64,000 nt of DNA, from NCBI RefSeq assembly GCF_049389645.1, contig NZ_CP186540.1, positions 1,550,001 through 1,614,000 of the forward strand, written 5' to 3'. Positions within the stretch are counted from its first letter, which is position 1. Each line of letters begins with the position of its first letter. The translations under genes were made by a program, and so were the position numbers. This DNA is from Alkalibacterium sp049389645. GTDB taxonomy: Bacteria; Bacillota; Bacilli; Lactobacillales; Carnobacteriaceae_A. The notes beneath the pieces are model-generated. The model made no database searches, was not told the origin of the DNA, and saw only the letters and a list, made by a program, of their open reading frames with translations. This document shows, piece by piece, positions 51,926-61,861 of this stretch.

Positions 51926-52167
51926 AAAAAAAACCCCACAAAAAGCCTATGCTTTTCGTCGGGACGAACAGTGCCGTGGTACCACCCTGATTAAAATAAG
52001 TTAAGAACTCACTTCACTCGTTCCCATAACGCCGGGTTGCGTCTCGTTTGAGAATAGCTCCAAGGTGTACTTCGGTTTGTTTGAATCTGCGAATTTTCAC
52101 CAACCACTCGCTCTCTAAAATAATTCAAACAATCTACTGCGCCTATTCATAGCTTTAACTATTTATA
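51926..52167 (-). promoter_or_regulatory. T-box leader (tyrosine type)
   Basis: On the minus strand the leader carries the stem I marks AGAGAGCGAG and GGTTGGTG, a likely specifier TAC (Tyr) at 52067-52069 within GAAGTACACC, the T-box AGGGTGGTACCACGGC (51973-51988) and a terminator stem CCCGACGAAAAGC / GGCTTTTTGTGGGG with an 8-T run. Uncharged tRNA-Tyr would favour the antiterminator and allow transcription of the Nudix and tyrS genes. Confidence 0.93.
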
Positions 52168-52173
52168 TCCGTC

Positions 52174-52202
52174 AGTATAAGGGATTATTGCGTTTAAGTC
52201 AA
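52174..52202 (-). promoter_or_regulatory. Promoter of the T-box-Nudix-tyrS operon
   Basis: TTGACT and TATACT on the minus strand are separated by 17 bases, with the start expected near 52167, just ahead of the T-box leader. Confidence 0.85.
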
Positions 52203-52347
52203 CCTTTTAGCGGACTCATTCCAGATTTCGAAAAAGTGATTATTGGAAATTATTTATTTATATTTTGGATATAACAACAAATGGGTGGTGATATATTTGG
52301 TGTATGCTAAAATATAATTAATAGTCAGTGAGAAAGGATGATGACAC

Positions 52348-54759
52348 TTGGTAAAGAACAGAAAAGAAGTGTTTAATTTAAATAGAGAGCCAGTTGCTCA
52401 AATTGAATCACAAGTTATCTGGAAGAACTACCGCTTTACAGTTTTAACGACTGCACTCATTCGGATAGAATACGACCCGAGCCGTGTATTTGAAGATCAT
52501 GCGACACAAACTGTTTTGAATCGTAATTTTACAACACCAGAATTTATTAAAAAAGAAAATGATGAATATTTAGAAATCATTACATCAAAAGCCCATCTTA
52601 TTTTTCTTAAGGAAGAGGGGGGATTCACAAAACATAATTTCCGTATCGAAGCAATCGGTAATTATAGTCTTTATCACAGTACCTGGTATTTCGGAGAAAC
52701 CCCTGAAACGTTAAAAGGTACAGCACGTACGCTTGATTTTTCAGATGGACCGATCGATTTGGAAGAGGGTCTAATGAACAAAGATGGTTATTCCGTATTC
52801 GATGACAGCACGTCCATGAGATTAACGGATGATTCATGGGTAGAAAAAAGACCTAAAGGCGTAACGGATATTTATTTCTTTGGTTACGGTCGTGATTATT
52901 TAGGGACGCTAAAAGATTATCATCACTTGACTGGCAAAACACCAGTGCTGCCTCGTTTCGCATTAGGAAACTGGTGGAGTCGATATTACCCGTATTCTCA
53001 AGATGGATATAAACGCTTAATTAATGAATTTGAAGCAAGAAACCTACCATTTTCAGTCGCTGTGATGGATATGGACTGGCACATATGTGACGTACCAGCT
53101 AAGTTTGGTTCTGGTTGGACAGGCTACACGTGGGATAGAGAATTATTTCCAGACCCTGAAGAGTTTTTAAGTTGGTTAGATGACCACGGGTTACGCACAA
53201 CGCTTAATTTACATCCAGCTAATGGTGTACAACCTTTTGAGGAAATGTATGAACCGATGGCGAAGGAATTGGGAGTGGACTTTGAGGATGAAAAACCAAT
53301 CAACTTCGACATTGCCAATCCGGATTTTCTGGGTGCTTATTTTAAATATTTACATCACCCACATGAAGAACTAGGTGTCGATTTTTGGTGGATAGACTGG
53401 CAACAAGGAAGCGTCACAAAAGTAGAAGGACTAGATCCACTGTGGATGCTAAATCACTACCATTTCCTGGATAACGGCAGGGGTGACAACCGACCGCTTA
53501 TATTCTCAAGATATGCAGGTCTCGGATCGCACCGGTACCCTATCGGATTTTCCGGAGATACAGCGGCTACATGGAACACACTCGATTTCCAACCTTACTT
53601 CACTGCAACGGCTTCCAATGTAGGTTATAGCTGGTGGAGTCACGACATAGGTGGTCATTTTGGTGGAATAAAAGATAATGAACTCTTTGTCCGCTGGGTC
53701 CAGTTTGGGGTCTTTTCTCCAATCAACCGACTGCACAGTCAAGACGGTGAATTCAGTGGTAAAGAGCCTTGGCGTTACGGACGAATAGCAGAAAATATCG
53801 TTTCGAGATTTATGCGTCTAAGACACCGTATGATTCCGTATCTATATACGATGAATGTCCTCAATCACTGTGATGATTTTCCGCTGATACGGCCGATGTA
53901 CTATCATCACCCTTGGAAAGACGAAGCGTATGATGTGCCCAATCAATACTATTTCGGCACACAGATGATTGTAGCACCCGTAACTAAACCAATGAAAAAT
54001 GATTTGCGTTTAGGCAAAGTGAAAGTGTGGTTGCCGGAAGGCAGGTGGTATGACTTCTTTATCCACCGGTCTTATGAAGGTGACCGAGTCATCGATATGT
54101 ACCGGTCTTTATCAACGTACCCCGTATTTGTCAAAGCGGGTGGTATTGTGCCGCTGGATCAAAGCTTTAGTAATCACACCGAAATTCCAAAAAATATGGA
54201 AGTGATGATCTATGCGGGAGACAATGGAAACTTTTCGCTGTATGAAGATGATGGAACAGGTAAAAGGATGGAAGAAGTCACCACGAGAATGTCACTCAAA
54301 TGGAAAGACAATGATGAGGACTGGGCGGTTTTCCAAATAAATAAACCTGAAGGAAATCAGAACGTTTTACCAAAAGAGCGTCAGTTCACTTTATCTTTAG
54401 TTGGTTTCGCCTGCCAAAAGATGCCGCAGGTGTATGTTAATGATGAGTTTGTTGATGCTGAAGTCAAACGGATAGGTAAGGTTATTGAAGTTGTGATACC
54501 CGAACAGCCCACTGATTCATCTTACACTGTCTATTTCAAAGAAGTTCAATTAAAGAAAAATGATATGCACAGTGAGTTGTTCCGTTTCCTGGACCGAGCG
54601 CAGCTACCTGCCAGCCTAAAAGAAAAAATTCACAGCACGATTATTAGAGGAAGAACAAGTGCCCGTGTTATTAGCGCATTGCTAGCATTAGACCTGGGTG
54701 AGGATTTGATGGATGCCATAAGTGAAATAGTATGGGCTAATCCAGATGATGTCGATTAA
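52348..54759 (+). CDS. Glycoside hydrolase family 31, alpha-glucosidase-like
   Basis: This 803-residue cytosolic enzyme (no signal peptide) belongs to GH31. The (beta/alpha)8 domain starts near residue 200 (PRFALGNWWSRYYPYSQDGY), the catalytic nucleophile lies in DFWWIDWQQG and the acid in FSGDTAATW; N-terminal and C-terminal beta domains flank it. It releases glucose (or xylose) from alpha-linked oligosaccharides; the exact link is unknown. An extra helical part of about 55 residues ends the protein. The start is TTG 52348, after AAAGGATG. It stands alone with a terminator behind it. Confidence 0.87.
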   Translation: MVKNRKEVFNLNREPVAQIESQVIWKNYRFTVLTTALIRIEYDPSRVFEDHATQTVLNRNFTTPEFIKKENDEYLEIITSKAHLIFLKEEGGFTKHNFRIEAIGNYSLYHSTWYFGETPETLKGTARTLDFSDGPIDLEEGLMNKDGYSVFDDSTSMRLTDDSWVEKRPKGVTDIYFFGYGRDYLGTLKDYHHLTGKTPVLPRFALGNWWSRYYPYSQDGYKRLINEFEARNLPFSVAVMDMDWHICDVPAKFGSGWTGYTWDRELFPDPEEFLSWLDDHGLRTTLNLHPANGVQPFEEMYEPMAKELGVDFEDEKPINFDIANPDFLGAYFKYLHHPHEELGVDFWWIDWQQGSVTKVEGLDPLWMLNHYHFLDNGRGDNRPLIFSRYAGLGSHRYPIGFSGDTAATWNTLDFQPYFTATASNVGYSWWSHDIGGHFGGIKDNELFVRWVQFGVFSPINRLHSQDGEFSGKEPWRYGRIAENIVSRFMRLRHRMIPYLYTMNVLNHCDDFPLIRPMYYHHPWKDEAYDVPNQYYFGTQMIVAPVTKPMKNDLRLGKVKVWLPEGRWYDFFIHRSYEGDRVIDMYRSLSTYPVFVKAGGIVPLDQSFSNHTEIPKNMEVMIYAGDNGNFSLYEDDGTGKRMEEVTTRMSLKWKDNDEDWAVFQINKPEGNQNVLPKERQFTLSLVGFACQKMPQVYVNDEFVDAEVKRIGKVIEVVIPEQPTDSSYTVYFKEVQLKKNDMHSELFRFLDRAQLPASLKEKIHSTIIRGRTSARVISALLALDLGEDLMDAISEIVWANPDDVD

Positions 54760-54783
54760 ATAAAGCAATACTATGCAGAAATT

Positions 54784-54836
54784 GAAAAGAAGGAAGGACA
54801 GAAGTTTAAAAACTCTGAAAACCTTCCTTCTTTTTC
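54784..54836 (+). terminator. Terminator after the GH31 gene
   Basis: Stem GAAAAGAAGGAAGG / CCTTCCTTCTTTTTC with T run. Confidence 0.85.
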
Positions 54837-54909
54837 AGCGTTTTTGTGGGTCCACTTTCATATACATGATACAATAGAAAAGAATTCATTAAGAAAGTGA
54901 GCGTCTCTT

Positions 54910-55734
54910 ATGACAAAAATAATCTTTTTCGATATTGATGGAACATTGGTATCGAAACACAATAGTATTCCGAAATCTACGAAACGAGCAATCAAAGAAT
55001 TGAAAGCGAATGGGATCATACCTGTCATAGCTACTGGGAGGGCCCCCTTATTAATAGAAGAAGTGCGTCGTGAGCTGGATATTGATAGCTATATAGCGAT
55101 GAATGGGCAGTTTGTTGTTCACGAGGGGAAAGTCGTGTTCGATAATCCAATCAAAAAAGCAACCGTTGATCGTTTGATCGACCGAGCCGTTGAAAAAAAT
55201 GATGGTATCGTATTGTGTGGCGCAAAGGATATTTTCAGTAATTCCATCGTATCACTCGCTAAACGCAGTTCGGTGTTGACCCTGTTAAAAGGTTTAGTCA
55301 AATTGGTTCCCGGCTCCATTCAAGTTTCATTCTTTAGCCGGTTGATCAAAAAGCCACCCAAACCAAAAGATTATGCGGGTAAATCAATCTATCAAGTGAT
55401 TATTGAAACCTCAGAGGATGAAGAAAAGCAGTACAAAGAAGATTTTGAAACCCTCCATTTCGCGAGGTCCAATCATTATACAGTTGATATCATCAGCGAA
55501 GGCATTTCAAAAGCCACAGGGATCGAAAAATACTTGGAACATGTTGGCGCAGTTAAAGAAGATACCTATGCCTTTGGCGACAGTCCTAACGATTTGGAGA
55601 TGCTGGACTTCGTTCATACGAGTGTGGCGATGGGTAATGGTTGGGATAACGTTAAAGCAATCTCAGATTACGTGACAGACGATGTCGATAAAGATGGCAT
55701 CGAAAAAGCCCTGAAGCATTTCAAACTTATCTGA
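54910..55734 (+). CDS. Cof-type HAD-IIB phosphatase
   Basis: This 274-residue HAD phosphatase has motif I IFFDIDGTLVSKH, motif II VIATGRAPLL and motif III/IV AFGDSPNDLEMLDFVHTSVAMGNG. It is a second Cof-like member in the window, only distantly related to the one at 5645; the substrate is unknown. GAAAGTGAG precedes its ATG by 10 bases. It stands just ahead of metG. Confidence 0.87.
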   Translation: MTKIIFFDIDGTLVSKHNSIPKSTKRAIKELKANGIIPVIATGRAPLLIEEVRRELDIDSYIAMNGQFVVHEGKVVFDNPIKKATVDRLIDRAVEKNDGIVLCGAKDIFSNSIVSLAKRSSVLTLLKGLVKLVPGSIQVSFFSRLIKKPPKPKDYAGKSIYQVIIETSEDEEKQYKEDFETLHFARSNHYTVDIISEGISKATGIEKYLEHVGAVKEDTYAFGDSPNDLEMLDFVHTSVAMGNGWDNVKAISDYVTDDVDKDGIEKALKHFKLI

Positions 55735-55850
55735 CTCTAACTTATTCCAGTCTTTTTCAGTTGGCATTCCTATGCTATACTAGTCAAGAAACGTTTGTCA
55801 GAGCTTTGAACGAGCGATTAAATTCAAGCAAATTAAAGGAGGACATTAAG

Positions 55851-57893
55851 TTGTCTGATAGAAAGTCATTTTATATAACAACACCGATCTATTACCCAAG
55901 CGGAAAATTACACATTGGCAATGCGTATACAACCATTGCCTGTGATGTTTTGGCACGCTATAAAAGATTGAAAGGGTTCGATACCTTTTATCTGACGGGA
56001 ACAGATGAGCATGGTCAAAAAATCGAAACAAAAGCGAAAGAATTAAATCAGACACCACAAGAATATGTCGATGCAATGGCTGAAAGCATTCAGTCTCTCT
56101 GGAAAACGCTAGAGATTTCCAACGATGACTTTATCCGTACGACAAAACCGCAGCATAAAGAAGTGGTCGCAAAAATCTTTGAAAAACTGCTTGAACAAGG
56201 AGACATTTACTTAGGCGATTATGCCGGATGGTACTCCGTTTCTGATGAAGAATTTTTCACTGAGACACAATTAGAAAAAATCTATAAAGATGACGAAGGC
56301 AACGTTACCGGCGGTGTGGCACCAAGTGGTCATGAAGTCGAATGGGTGAAAGAGGAATCTTATTTCTTCAAAATGGGCAAGTATGCTGATCGTTTACTGC
56401 AGCACTATGAGTCGCATCCAGAGTTTATTCAACCGGAATCCCGTAAAAAAGAGATGGTCAATAATTTCATCAAACCCGGACTGGAAGATTTAGCTGTCTC
56501 ACGGACAACCTTTGACTGGGGGGTAGAAGTGCCTTCCAATCCCAAACACGTGGTCTACGTCTGGATCGACGCCTTGACAAATTATATCACAGCTTTAGGT
56601 TATGATCCGGATTTGGGCGGATTCGATGATCAGCCAGAAGCCTTTAAAAAATATTGGCCGGCTGACGTTCATATGGTCGGTAAAGAAATCGTCCGTTTTC
56701 ATACGATTTACTGGCCAATCTTACTGATGGCACTCGATTTACCCTTACCAAAACAAGTCTTCGGACATGGCTGGTTACTCATGAAAGACGGTAAGATGTC
56801 TAAATCCAAGGGCAATGTCGTGTATCCTGAAAAACTTGTCGAACGTTACGGCGTCGATGCCGTGCGTTATTACCTGATGCGCGAAGTGACCTTTGGCAGT
56901 GACGGGGTCTTTACACCTGAAGACTTTATCTCACGCATAAACTATGATCTAGCCAATGATTTAGGCAACTTAGTGAACCGCACCGTTGCGATGATCAACA
57001 AGTATTTTGACGGTCAAATGCCTAAGTACCAGGGAGACGTGACGTCTTTTGATGAAGCTTTGCGTCTGCAGGCTTTAGAAACAGTCAACGATTATGAACT
57101 GAACATGTCAGACATGCAATTCAGTTCAGCCCTTCAATCTGTCTGGAAGCTGATCTCTCGTACCAACAAATATATCGATGAAACAGCCCCATGGATGTTA
57201 GCGAAAGATGAAACAAAAAGAGAAGCATTGGAAAGTGTCATGGCGCACCTGGCTGAAAGCCTGCGTGTGACTGCAGTATTGCTGCAGCCTATCTTGCTGC
57301 ATACGTCAGAAGCCATTACTGAACAGTTGGGCTTTTCTGACAGTGATGTTCGCTTCGATAAGGTGGAGTTCACGTCGCATGAGAATGAAAAACAGGTCGT
57401 CAAAAAAGGGACGCCCATTTTCCCTCGTCTGGATGTGGAAGAAGAAGCTGAAGTGATTCAGAGTTGGATGAATCAAGAGAGTAAATCTGAAGGAGAGTCA
57501 GAAGACATGGAAGAAGCATTTGATCCAGAAGAAACAACGTTGACATCGGTTAAGGACAAAGAAATCAAGTATGATGTCTTTGACCGTATGGAACTTAAAG
57601 TAGCTGAAGTGATCGCCGTCGATAAAGTGGAAGATGCGGATAAACTGCTCAACTTCAGACTCGATGCCGGAGATGAAGGTGGCCATCGTCAGATCTTGTC
57701 AGGTATTGCTGAATTTTACCCTAACCCGCAAGAATTGATCGGGAAAAAAGTCGTCATCGTTGCTAATTTAAAACCGCGTAAAATGCGTGGAGAAATTAGT
57801 CAGGGCATGATCCTTTCAGCCGAAGATACAGAAGGTAATCTGGCAGTGATCGAAGCACCTGGTCAAATGCCCAATGGATCGATCGTAGCGTAA
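55851..57893 (+). CDS. metG: Methionyl-tRNA synthetase with tRNA-binding domain
   Basis: This 680-residue class I synthetase has TTPIYYPSGKLHIGNAYTT (HIGH motif), a GWYSVSDEEFFTETQL block, KDGKMSKSKGNVVYPE (KMSKS) and a C-terminal Trbp111/EMAP-type domain (about residues 575-680, MELKVAEVIAVDKVEDADKLL) after an acidic linker. The start is TTG at 55851, 7 bases past AAGGAGG. It leads the tatD-rnmV-rsmA group typical of Firmicutes. No zinc-site cysteines are seen in the connective region, as in the Bacillus type. Confidence 0.96.
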   Translation: MSDRKSFYITTPIYYPSGKLHIGNAYTTIACDVLARYKRLKGFDTFYLTGTDEHGQKIETKAKELNQTPQEYVDAMAESIQSLWKTLEISNDDFIRTTKPQHKEVVAKIFEKLLEQGDIYLGDYAGWYSVSDEEFFTETQLEKIYKDDEGNVTGGVAPSGHEVEWVKEESYFFKMGKYADRLLQHYESHPEFIQPESRKKEMVNNFIKPGLEDLAVSRTTFDWGVEVPSNPKHVVYVWIDALTNYITALGYDPDLGGFDDQPEAFKKYWPADVHMVGKEIVRFHTIYWPILLMALDLPLPKQVFGHGWLLMKDGKMSKSKGNVVYPEKLVERYGVDAVRYYLMREVTFGSDGVFTPEDFISRINYDLANDLGNLVNRTVAMINKYFDGQMPKYQGDVTSFDEALRLQALETVNDYELNMSDMQFSSALQSVWKLISRTNKYIDETAPWMLAKDETKREALESVMAHLAESLRVTAVLLQPILLHTSEAITEQLGFSDSDVRFDKVEFTSHENEKQVVKKGTPIFPRLDVEEEAEVIQSWMNQESKSEGESEDMEEAFDPEETTLTSVKDKEIKYDVFDRMELKVAEVIAVDKVEDADKLLNFRLDAGDEGGHRQILSGIAEFYPNPQELIGKKVVIVANLKPRKMRGEISQGMILSAEDTEGNLAVIEAPGQMPNGSIVA

Positions 57894-57915
57894 TATGAAA
57901 ATAAGTTAAACGGAG

Positions 57916-57963
57916 ATTCCAACAAAGAGAGAAGCTGTGTCTTTCAACTTTGTTGGAATTTTT
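57916..57963 (+). terminator. Terminator after metG
   Basis: Stem ATTCCAACAAAG / CTTTGTTGGAAT with a short T run, between metG and tatD. Confidence 0.65.
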
Positions 57964-58017
57964 CTGCGTATGGTGTATTCTAAATGAGACAAGTAAGACA
58001 TTCAAAGGAGAGAAACT

Positions 58018-58788
58018 ATGCTTTTCGACACACATACACATATCAATGTAAAAGAATTTAAAGGTGAAGAAGCAGAAGCTATACAGCGCGCGCGTGATAA
58101 TCAAGTCAGTCGCATGGCGGTCGTTGGTTTCGATACGGATACAATTAAAAAATCGCTTGAACTGAGCCGCGACTATGAAGGGGTGTATTCAATCATTGGA
58201 TGGCACCCGACAGAATCAGCAACCTACACGGACGCAATCGAGAATCAGTTGATCGAACAATTAAAAGGAGATAAAATCGTAGCGATGGGCGAAATGGGTC
58301 TTGATTACTATTGGGATACCGCACCTAAACTCGTTCAACAGGATGCCTTCAGACGTCAAATTCGGGTGGCAAAAGAATTGAACCTACCCGTCAGCATCCA
58401 TAATCGAGAGGCTACTGAAGATGCGTACAAAATACTCAAAGATGAACACGCCGGCGATACAGGCGGTATCATGCACAGTTTTAACCTGGATACCTACTGG
58501 ATGGAAAAATTTTTAGATATAGGCATGCATATCTCCTTGAACGGCATCGTGACGTTCAAGAATGCTCCGGAAGTTAAAGAAGTGGCACAAAAGGTCCCTT
58601 TTGATAAACTGCTGGTTGAAACAGATGCCCCTTATCTGTCACCGATGCCTCATAGAGGAAAACGCAATGAACCGAGCTATGTGAAGTTCGTAGCTGAAGA
58701 AGTAGCCAAGCAGAGAGGTCTGCCATTCGAAGAAGTGGCACGTCAGACCACCCAGAATGCTTTGCGACTTTTCAAACTGGAAGAGTAA
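58018..58788 (+). CDS. tatD: TatD family deoxyribonuclease
   Basis: This 256-residue TIM-barrel metal-dependent hydrolase has FDTHTHINVKEF (HxH metal site), IIGWHPTES, GEMGLDYYWDTAPK, IHNREATEDAY and VETDAPYLSP, all metal-binding steps of TatD-type 3'-5' nucleases. AAAGGAGAG precedes the ATG. Order metG-tatD-rnmV-rsmA is conserved across Bacilli. Confidence 0.95.
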   Translation: MLFDTHTHINVKEFKGEEAEAIQRARDNQVSRMAVVGFDTDTIKKSLELSRDYEGVYSIIGWHPTESATYTDAIENQLIEQLKGDKIVAMGEMGLDYYWDTAPKLVQQDAFRRQIRVAKELNLPVSIHNREATEDAYKILKDEHAGDTGGIMHSFNLDTYWMEKFLDIGMHISLNGIVTFKNAPEVKEVAQKVPFDKLLVETDAPYLSPMPHRGKRNEPSYVKFVAEEVAKQRGLPFEEVARQTTQNALRLFKLEE

Positions 58789-58800
58789 AGGTGAGACATC

Positions 58801-59376
58801 ATGGATAAAATCAAAGAGATCATAGTGGTCGAAGGCAAGGACGATACCAAACGTCTGGCTTTGGCAGTTGAGGCGGATACCATCGAAACAAATGGGTCAG
58901 CGATCAATAAAGAAACGCTTGAACGCATTGCATTGGCACAAGAAACAAGAGGCGTTATCGTCTTTACAGATCCGGACGGTCCGGGTGAAAAGATCCGCAA
59001 AATCATTTCCCAATACATCCCCGGTGTGAAGCATGCCTTCATAACCAAAGATCAAGCGCGCCGCAAAAGTGAAACCAAAGAAAGCCTTGGCATCGAACAC
59101 GCATCGGTTGAAGCGATCAGAGACGCACTGAACCAGGTCGTTGAAGAACGCATCGATGCAAAAGAAACGGTGAGCAAAGTGTTCCTGATGCAGACCGGTC
59201 TGATTGGATCGGCTAAAGCTCGGGCGTTGAGAGCAGCCTTGGGCGAAGAGTTACGTATTGGTTACACCAACGGTAAACAATTAAAGAAACGCCTGACGAT
59301 GTTTGGTATAACAGAAGTTGAAGTTACAAAAGCCCTAGAGAAGATACGAAAGGAACAACAAAACGATGAATCTTAA
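58801..59376 (+). CDS. rnmV: Ribonuclease M5
   Basis: This 191-residue enzyme trims 5S rRNA precursors. The N-terminal TOPRIM domain has IIVVEGKDDTKRLALA (Glu) and VIVFTDPDGPGEKIRKII (DxD), and the C-terminal part holds the M5-specific RGYTNGKQLKKRLTMFGI-like region. Its ATG follows the tatD stop by 12 bases and its end overlaps rsmA by 11 bases, so translation of the two is coupled. Confidence 0.96.
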   Translation: MDKIKEIIVVEGKDDTKRLALAVEADTIETNGSAINKETLERIALAQETRGVIVFTDPDGPGEKIRKIISQYIPGVKHAFITKDQARRKSETKESLGIEHASVEAIRDALNQVVEERIDAKETVSKVFLMQTGLIGSAKARALRAALGEELRIGYTNGKQLKKRLTMFGITEVEVTKALEKIRKEQQNDES

Positions 59377-60262
59377 AGATATCGCAACACCTAACCGTAC
59401 AAAAGAAATTTTACAGAAGTATGGCTTTTCAGTGAAAAAAAGTTTGGGACAAAACTTTATCATTGATACAAACATACTCAAAAAAATTGTAGAAGCTGGC
59501 GAAATTACCAAACGGACCACCGTGATCGAAGTGGGACCGGGTATCGGTGCGTTAACTGAACAATTAGCCAGGCAAGCAGGAAAAGTGATTGCTGTCGAAA
59601 TCGATAAGCGGTTGTTGCGAGTTTTAGCAGACACACTTTCGCCATATCCGAATATCGAGATCATTCATGCAGACATACTTGATGTAGATTTAAGCGATTT
59701 CTACGCGTCGCATTTAGCGGATGCAGAAGAAATCGTTGTCGTAGCCAACCTGCCTTATTACATCACGACACCCATTATTTTGAGGTTTTTAGAGTCTCGA
59801 TTACCGATCGACCGGATGGTACTTATGATGCAAAAAGAAGTGGCCAGTCGGCTGTCAGCTCATCCAAGTACCAAGGCATACGGCTCACTGTCGATTGCTG
59901 TGCAGTATTACATGGATGCCGAAGTGGCATTCACTGTTCCCAAAACAGTTTTTATGCCTCAGCCGAATGTCGATTCTGCCATTATCAAGTTGAGTAAAAA
60001 AGAGAATGGTATAATAGCTGTCGAGGACGAGCAGTTGTTTTTCACACTGACGCGCTCTGCCTTTGTTCAACGACGCAAGACCTTATGGAATAACCTGCAG
60101 GTCGCTTTTGGAAAAGATAAAGAGGTGAAAGAGCAGATGGCAGAAGCTTTGGAAACTGCACAGATCGATCCCGGCAGACGAGGAGAAACCTTATCGATCG
60201 AAGAATTTGCCAAATTATCCAATGCCTTTTCAGGCTTTGATTTAACCAAATCGGAAAACTGA
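59366..60262 (+). CDS. rsmA: 16S rRNA dimethyladenosine transferase
   Basis: This 298-residue methyltransferase dimethylates two adjacent adenosines near the 3' end of 16S rRNA (also called KsgA). FSVKKSLGQNFIIDTNIL, the SAM-binding VIEVGPGIGALTEQLA, and the catalytic NLPYYITTPII are present. AAAGGAAC lies ahead of the ATG within the rnmV end. A gap of 246 bases without a gene separates it from veg. Confidence 0.97.
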   Translation: MNLKDIATPNRTKEILQKYGFSVKKSLGQNFIIDTNILKKIVEAGEITKRTTVIEVGPGIGALTEQLARQAGKVIAVEIDKRLLRVLADTLSPYPNIEIIHADILDVDLSDFYASHLADAEEIVVVANLPYYITTPIILRFLESRLPIDRMVLMMQKEVASRLSAHPSTKAYGSLSIAVQYYMDAEVAFTVPKTVFMPQPNVDSAIIKLSKKENGIIAVEDEQLFFTLTRSAFVQRRKTLWNNLQVAFGKDKEVKEQMAEALETAQIDPGRRGETLSIEEFAKLSNAFSGFDLTKSEN

Positions 60263-60508
60263 CTTTAGTAAATTTGACCTTGTTAAACAATTGGGAAATC
60301 AGTGAAACACGAACGATATCAATTAAATGATTGAGAGTTATATTAAAAAAAATTAATGTCTGCGGTCTTAATCTTTATTTTATAGGCTTTCAAAGACTCA
60401 TGGTAATTTAATCTTCACAAAAAAACCTATCTTTATTCACGAATAAGCTTTTAATTTTCGGCTTTTAGTGGTATAATAGATTTATTACTTTGTGAGGTGA
60501 GTCGAAAT

Positions 60509-60766
60509 ATGCCAACTACTTTAGCGAGCATTAAGAAATCCTTGGATAGTCAAATTGGTAAAGAAATCAAATTGATTGCCCAAGCGGGAAGAAAAAAGAC
60601 GATAGAGCGCAAAGGTATTTTAACAGAAACCTATCCTTCTGTTTTTGTTGTAAAACTTGATCAGGAAGAAAACGCAGTAGAAAGAGTATCCTATAGCTAC
60701 ACAGATGTTTTAACACACTCTGTCGAAGTTGAATTTTTTGAAAAGGTAGAACTTGTTTTAAATTAA
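60509..60766 (+). CDS. veg: Veg protein
   Basis: This 85-residue protein matches Veg of B. subtilis: TLASIKKSLDSQIGKEIKLIAQAGRKK, then RKGILTETYPSVFVVKLDQ and SYTDVLTHSVEVEF. Veg affects biofilm matrix gene expression in Bacillus. ATG 60509 is used, with GTGAGGTGAG upstream and a TATAAT-like box at about 60473. Its place between rsmA and ispE is the usual one. Confidence 0.93.
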   Translation: MPTTLASIKKSLDSQIGKEIKLIAQAGRKKTIERKGILTETYPSVFVVKLDQEENAVERVSYSYTDVLTHSVEVEFFEKVELVLN

Positions 60767-60926
60767 ACAGAATAGCATTGGTCAGTAGTATAATTTATTA
60801 AAATTATGCTACTTTTTTTATATCTAAAAGTATAAAATAGTATTGCCGCAGTCCTTTCTTTTTCAAAAAAGAACCAACTGATTTACAATAAGAATAAACG
60901 AGTCTGCAGAGAGAGGAGGAAGTCGA

Positions 60927-61772
60927 TTGTCTCTATATGAAAAAGCGCCAGCCAAAATCAATCTATGTTTGAATGTATTACGAAAAAGAGAAGACGGTTT
61001 TCATGAAATGGAAATGATCATGACCCCTATTGATCTGGCAGATCGACTGACTTTCAATCTGCAACCAAAAGAGATCAGTCTTGATTCAAATAGTTCGTTT
61101 ATGCCGCTTGATGAACGTAATATTGTTTATCAGACAGCTCGATTACTAAAAGATACGTATCAGGTGGACCAGGGTGTTGATATTTTTATTGAAAAAAACA
61201 TTCCTATTGCGGCCGGTTTAGGTGGAGGGAGTAGCGATGCAGCAGCAACGCTAAGAGGCTTGAATCGATTGTGGGATTTGAATCTTACAACCGAGCAACT
61301 CGCACACTTAGGTGGGAAAATCGGTTCAGACGTGCCTTTTTGCGTATATAACCGAACGGCTTTTGTTTCTGGCAGAGGAGATATAGTTGAACCGATCGTA
61401 AGATTCCCAAAAGCTTGGGTCATTCTAGTGAAACCGCCAAAAGGTATTTCGAGTTGGACGGTTTTCAAAGACTTGGAGATAAAAACTTTGCCCACTTATG
61501 ATATTCAGTCCATGCGGGAAAAAATAGAAAACAGTTCATTTCAAGAAGCTGTTCGATTTGCCGGTAACGCTTTGGAAGTGCAAGCCACCAAACAAAACCC
61601 TCTGATCATCGAGATGAAAGAAAAAATACTTCAGTTTGGTGCGGATACCGCTTTGATGAGTGGAACTGGACCGACCGTCTATGGTTTAACACAAAATATA
61701 AACAAGGCCAAGCGCATTGTTAACGGGTTAAAAGGGTTTTGTCGAGAAGTGTATTTGGTGCGAACCTTATAA
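60927..61772 (+). CDS. ispE: 4-diphosphocytidyl-2-C-methyl-D-erythritol kinase
   Basis: This 281-residue GHMP kinase phosphorylates CDP-methylerythritol in the MEP isoprenoid route. YEKAPAKINLCLNVLRKREDGFHEMEMI is the start, IPIAAGLGGGSSDAAATLRGLN the ATP loop and MSGTGPTVYGL the third motif. The start is TTG at 60927 after AGAGGAGG. Many Lactobacillales use mevalonate and retain an IspE-like gene in this rsmA-veg context, so whether the whole MEP route exists is open. Confidence 0.93.
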   Translation: MSLYEKAPAKINLCLNVLRKREDGFHEMEMIMTPIDLADRLTFNLQPKEISLDSNSSFMPLDERNIVYQTARLLKDTYQVDQGVDIFIEKNIPIAAGLGGGSSDAAATLRGLNRLWDLNLTTEQLAHLGGKIGSDVPFCVYNRTAFVSGRGDIVEPIVRFPKAWVILVKPPKGISSWTVFKDLEIKTLPTYDIQSMREKIENSSFQEAVRFAGNALEVQATKQNPLIIEMKEKILQFGADTALMSGTGPTVYGLTQNINKAKRIVNGLKGFCREVYLVRTL

Positions 61773-61787
61773 TTGGTCAAAAAGTAC

Positions 61788-61840
61788 TTGACAGGGAGTA
61801 GAGAAAAGTGATATTCTTTAAATCGTAATGATTACGATTT
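61788..61840 (+). promoter_or_regulatory. Promoter with Zur box before the zinc-binding lipoprotein gene
   Basis: TTGACA (61788) and TATTCT (61812) are 18 bases apart. A perfect palindrome with core TCGTAATGATTACGA spans 61820-61840, right behind the -10 box. It equals the Zur operator of Firmicutes, so zinc-loaded Zur would block transcription. Confidence 0.9.
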
Positions 61841-61861
61841 ATAAACTGGAGGATACTAACA

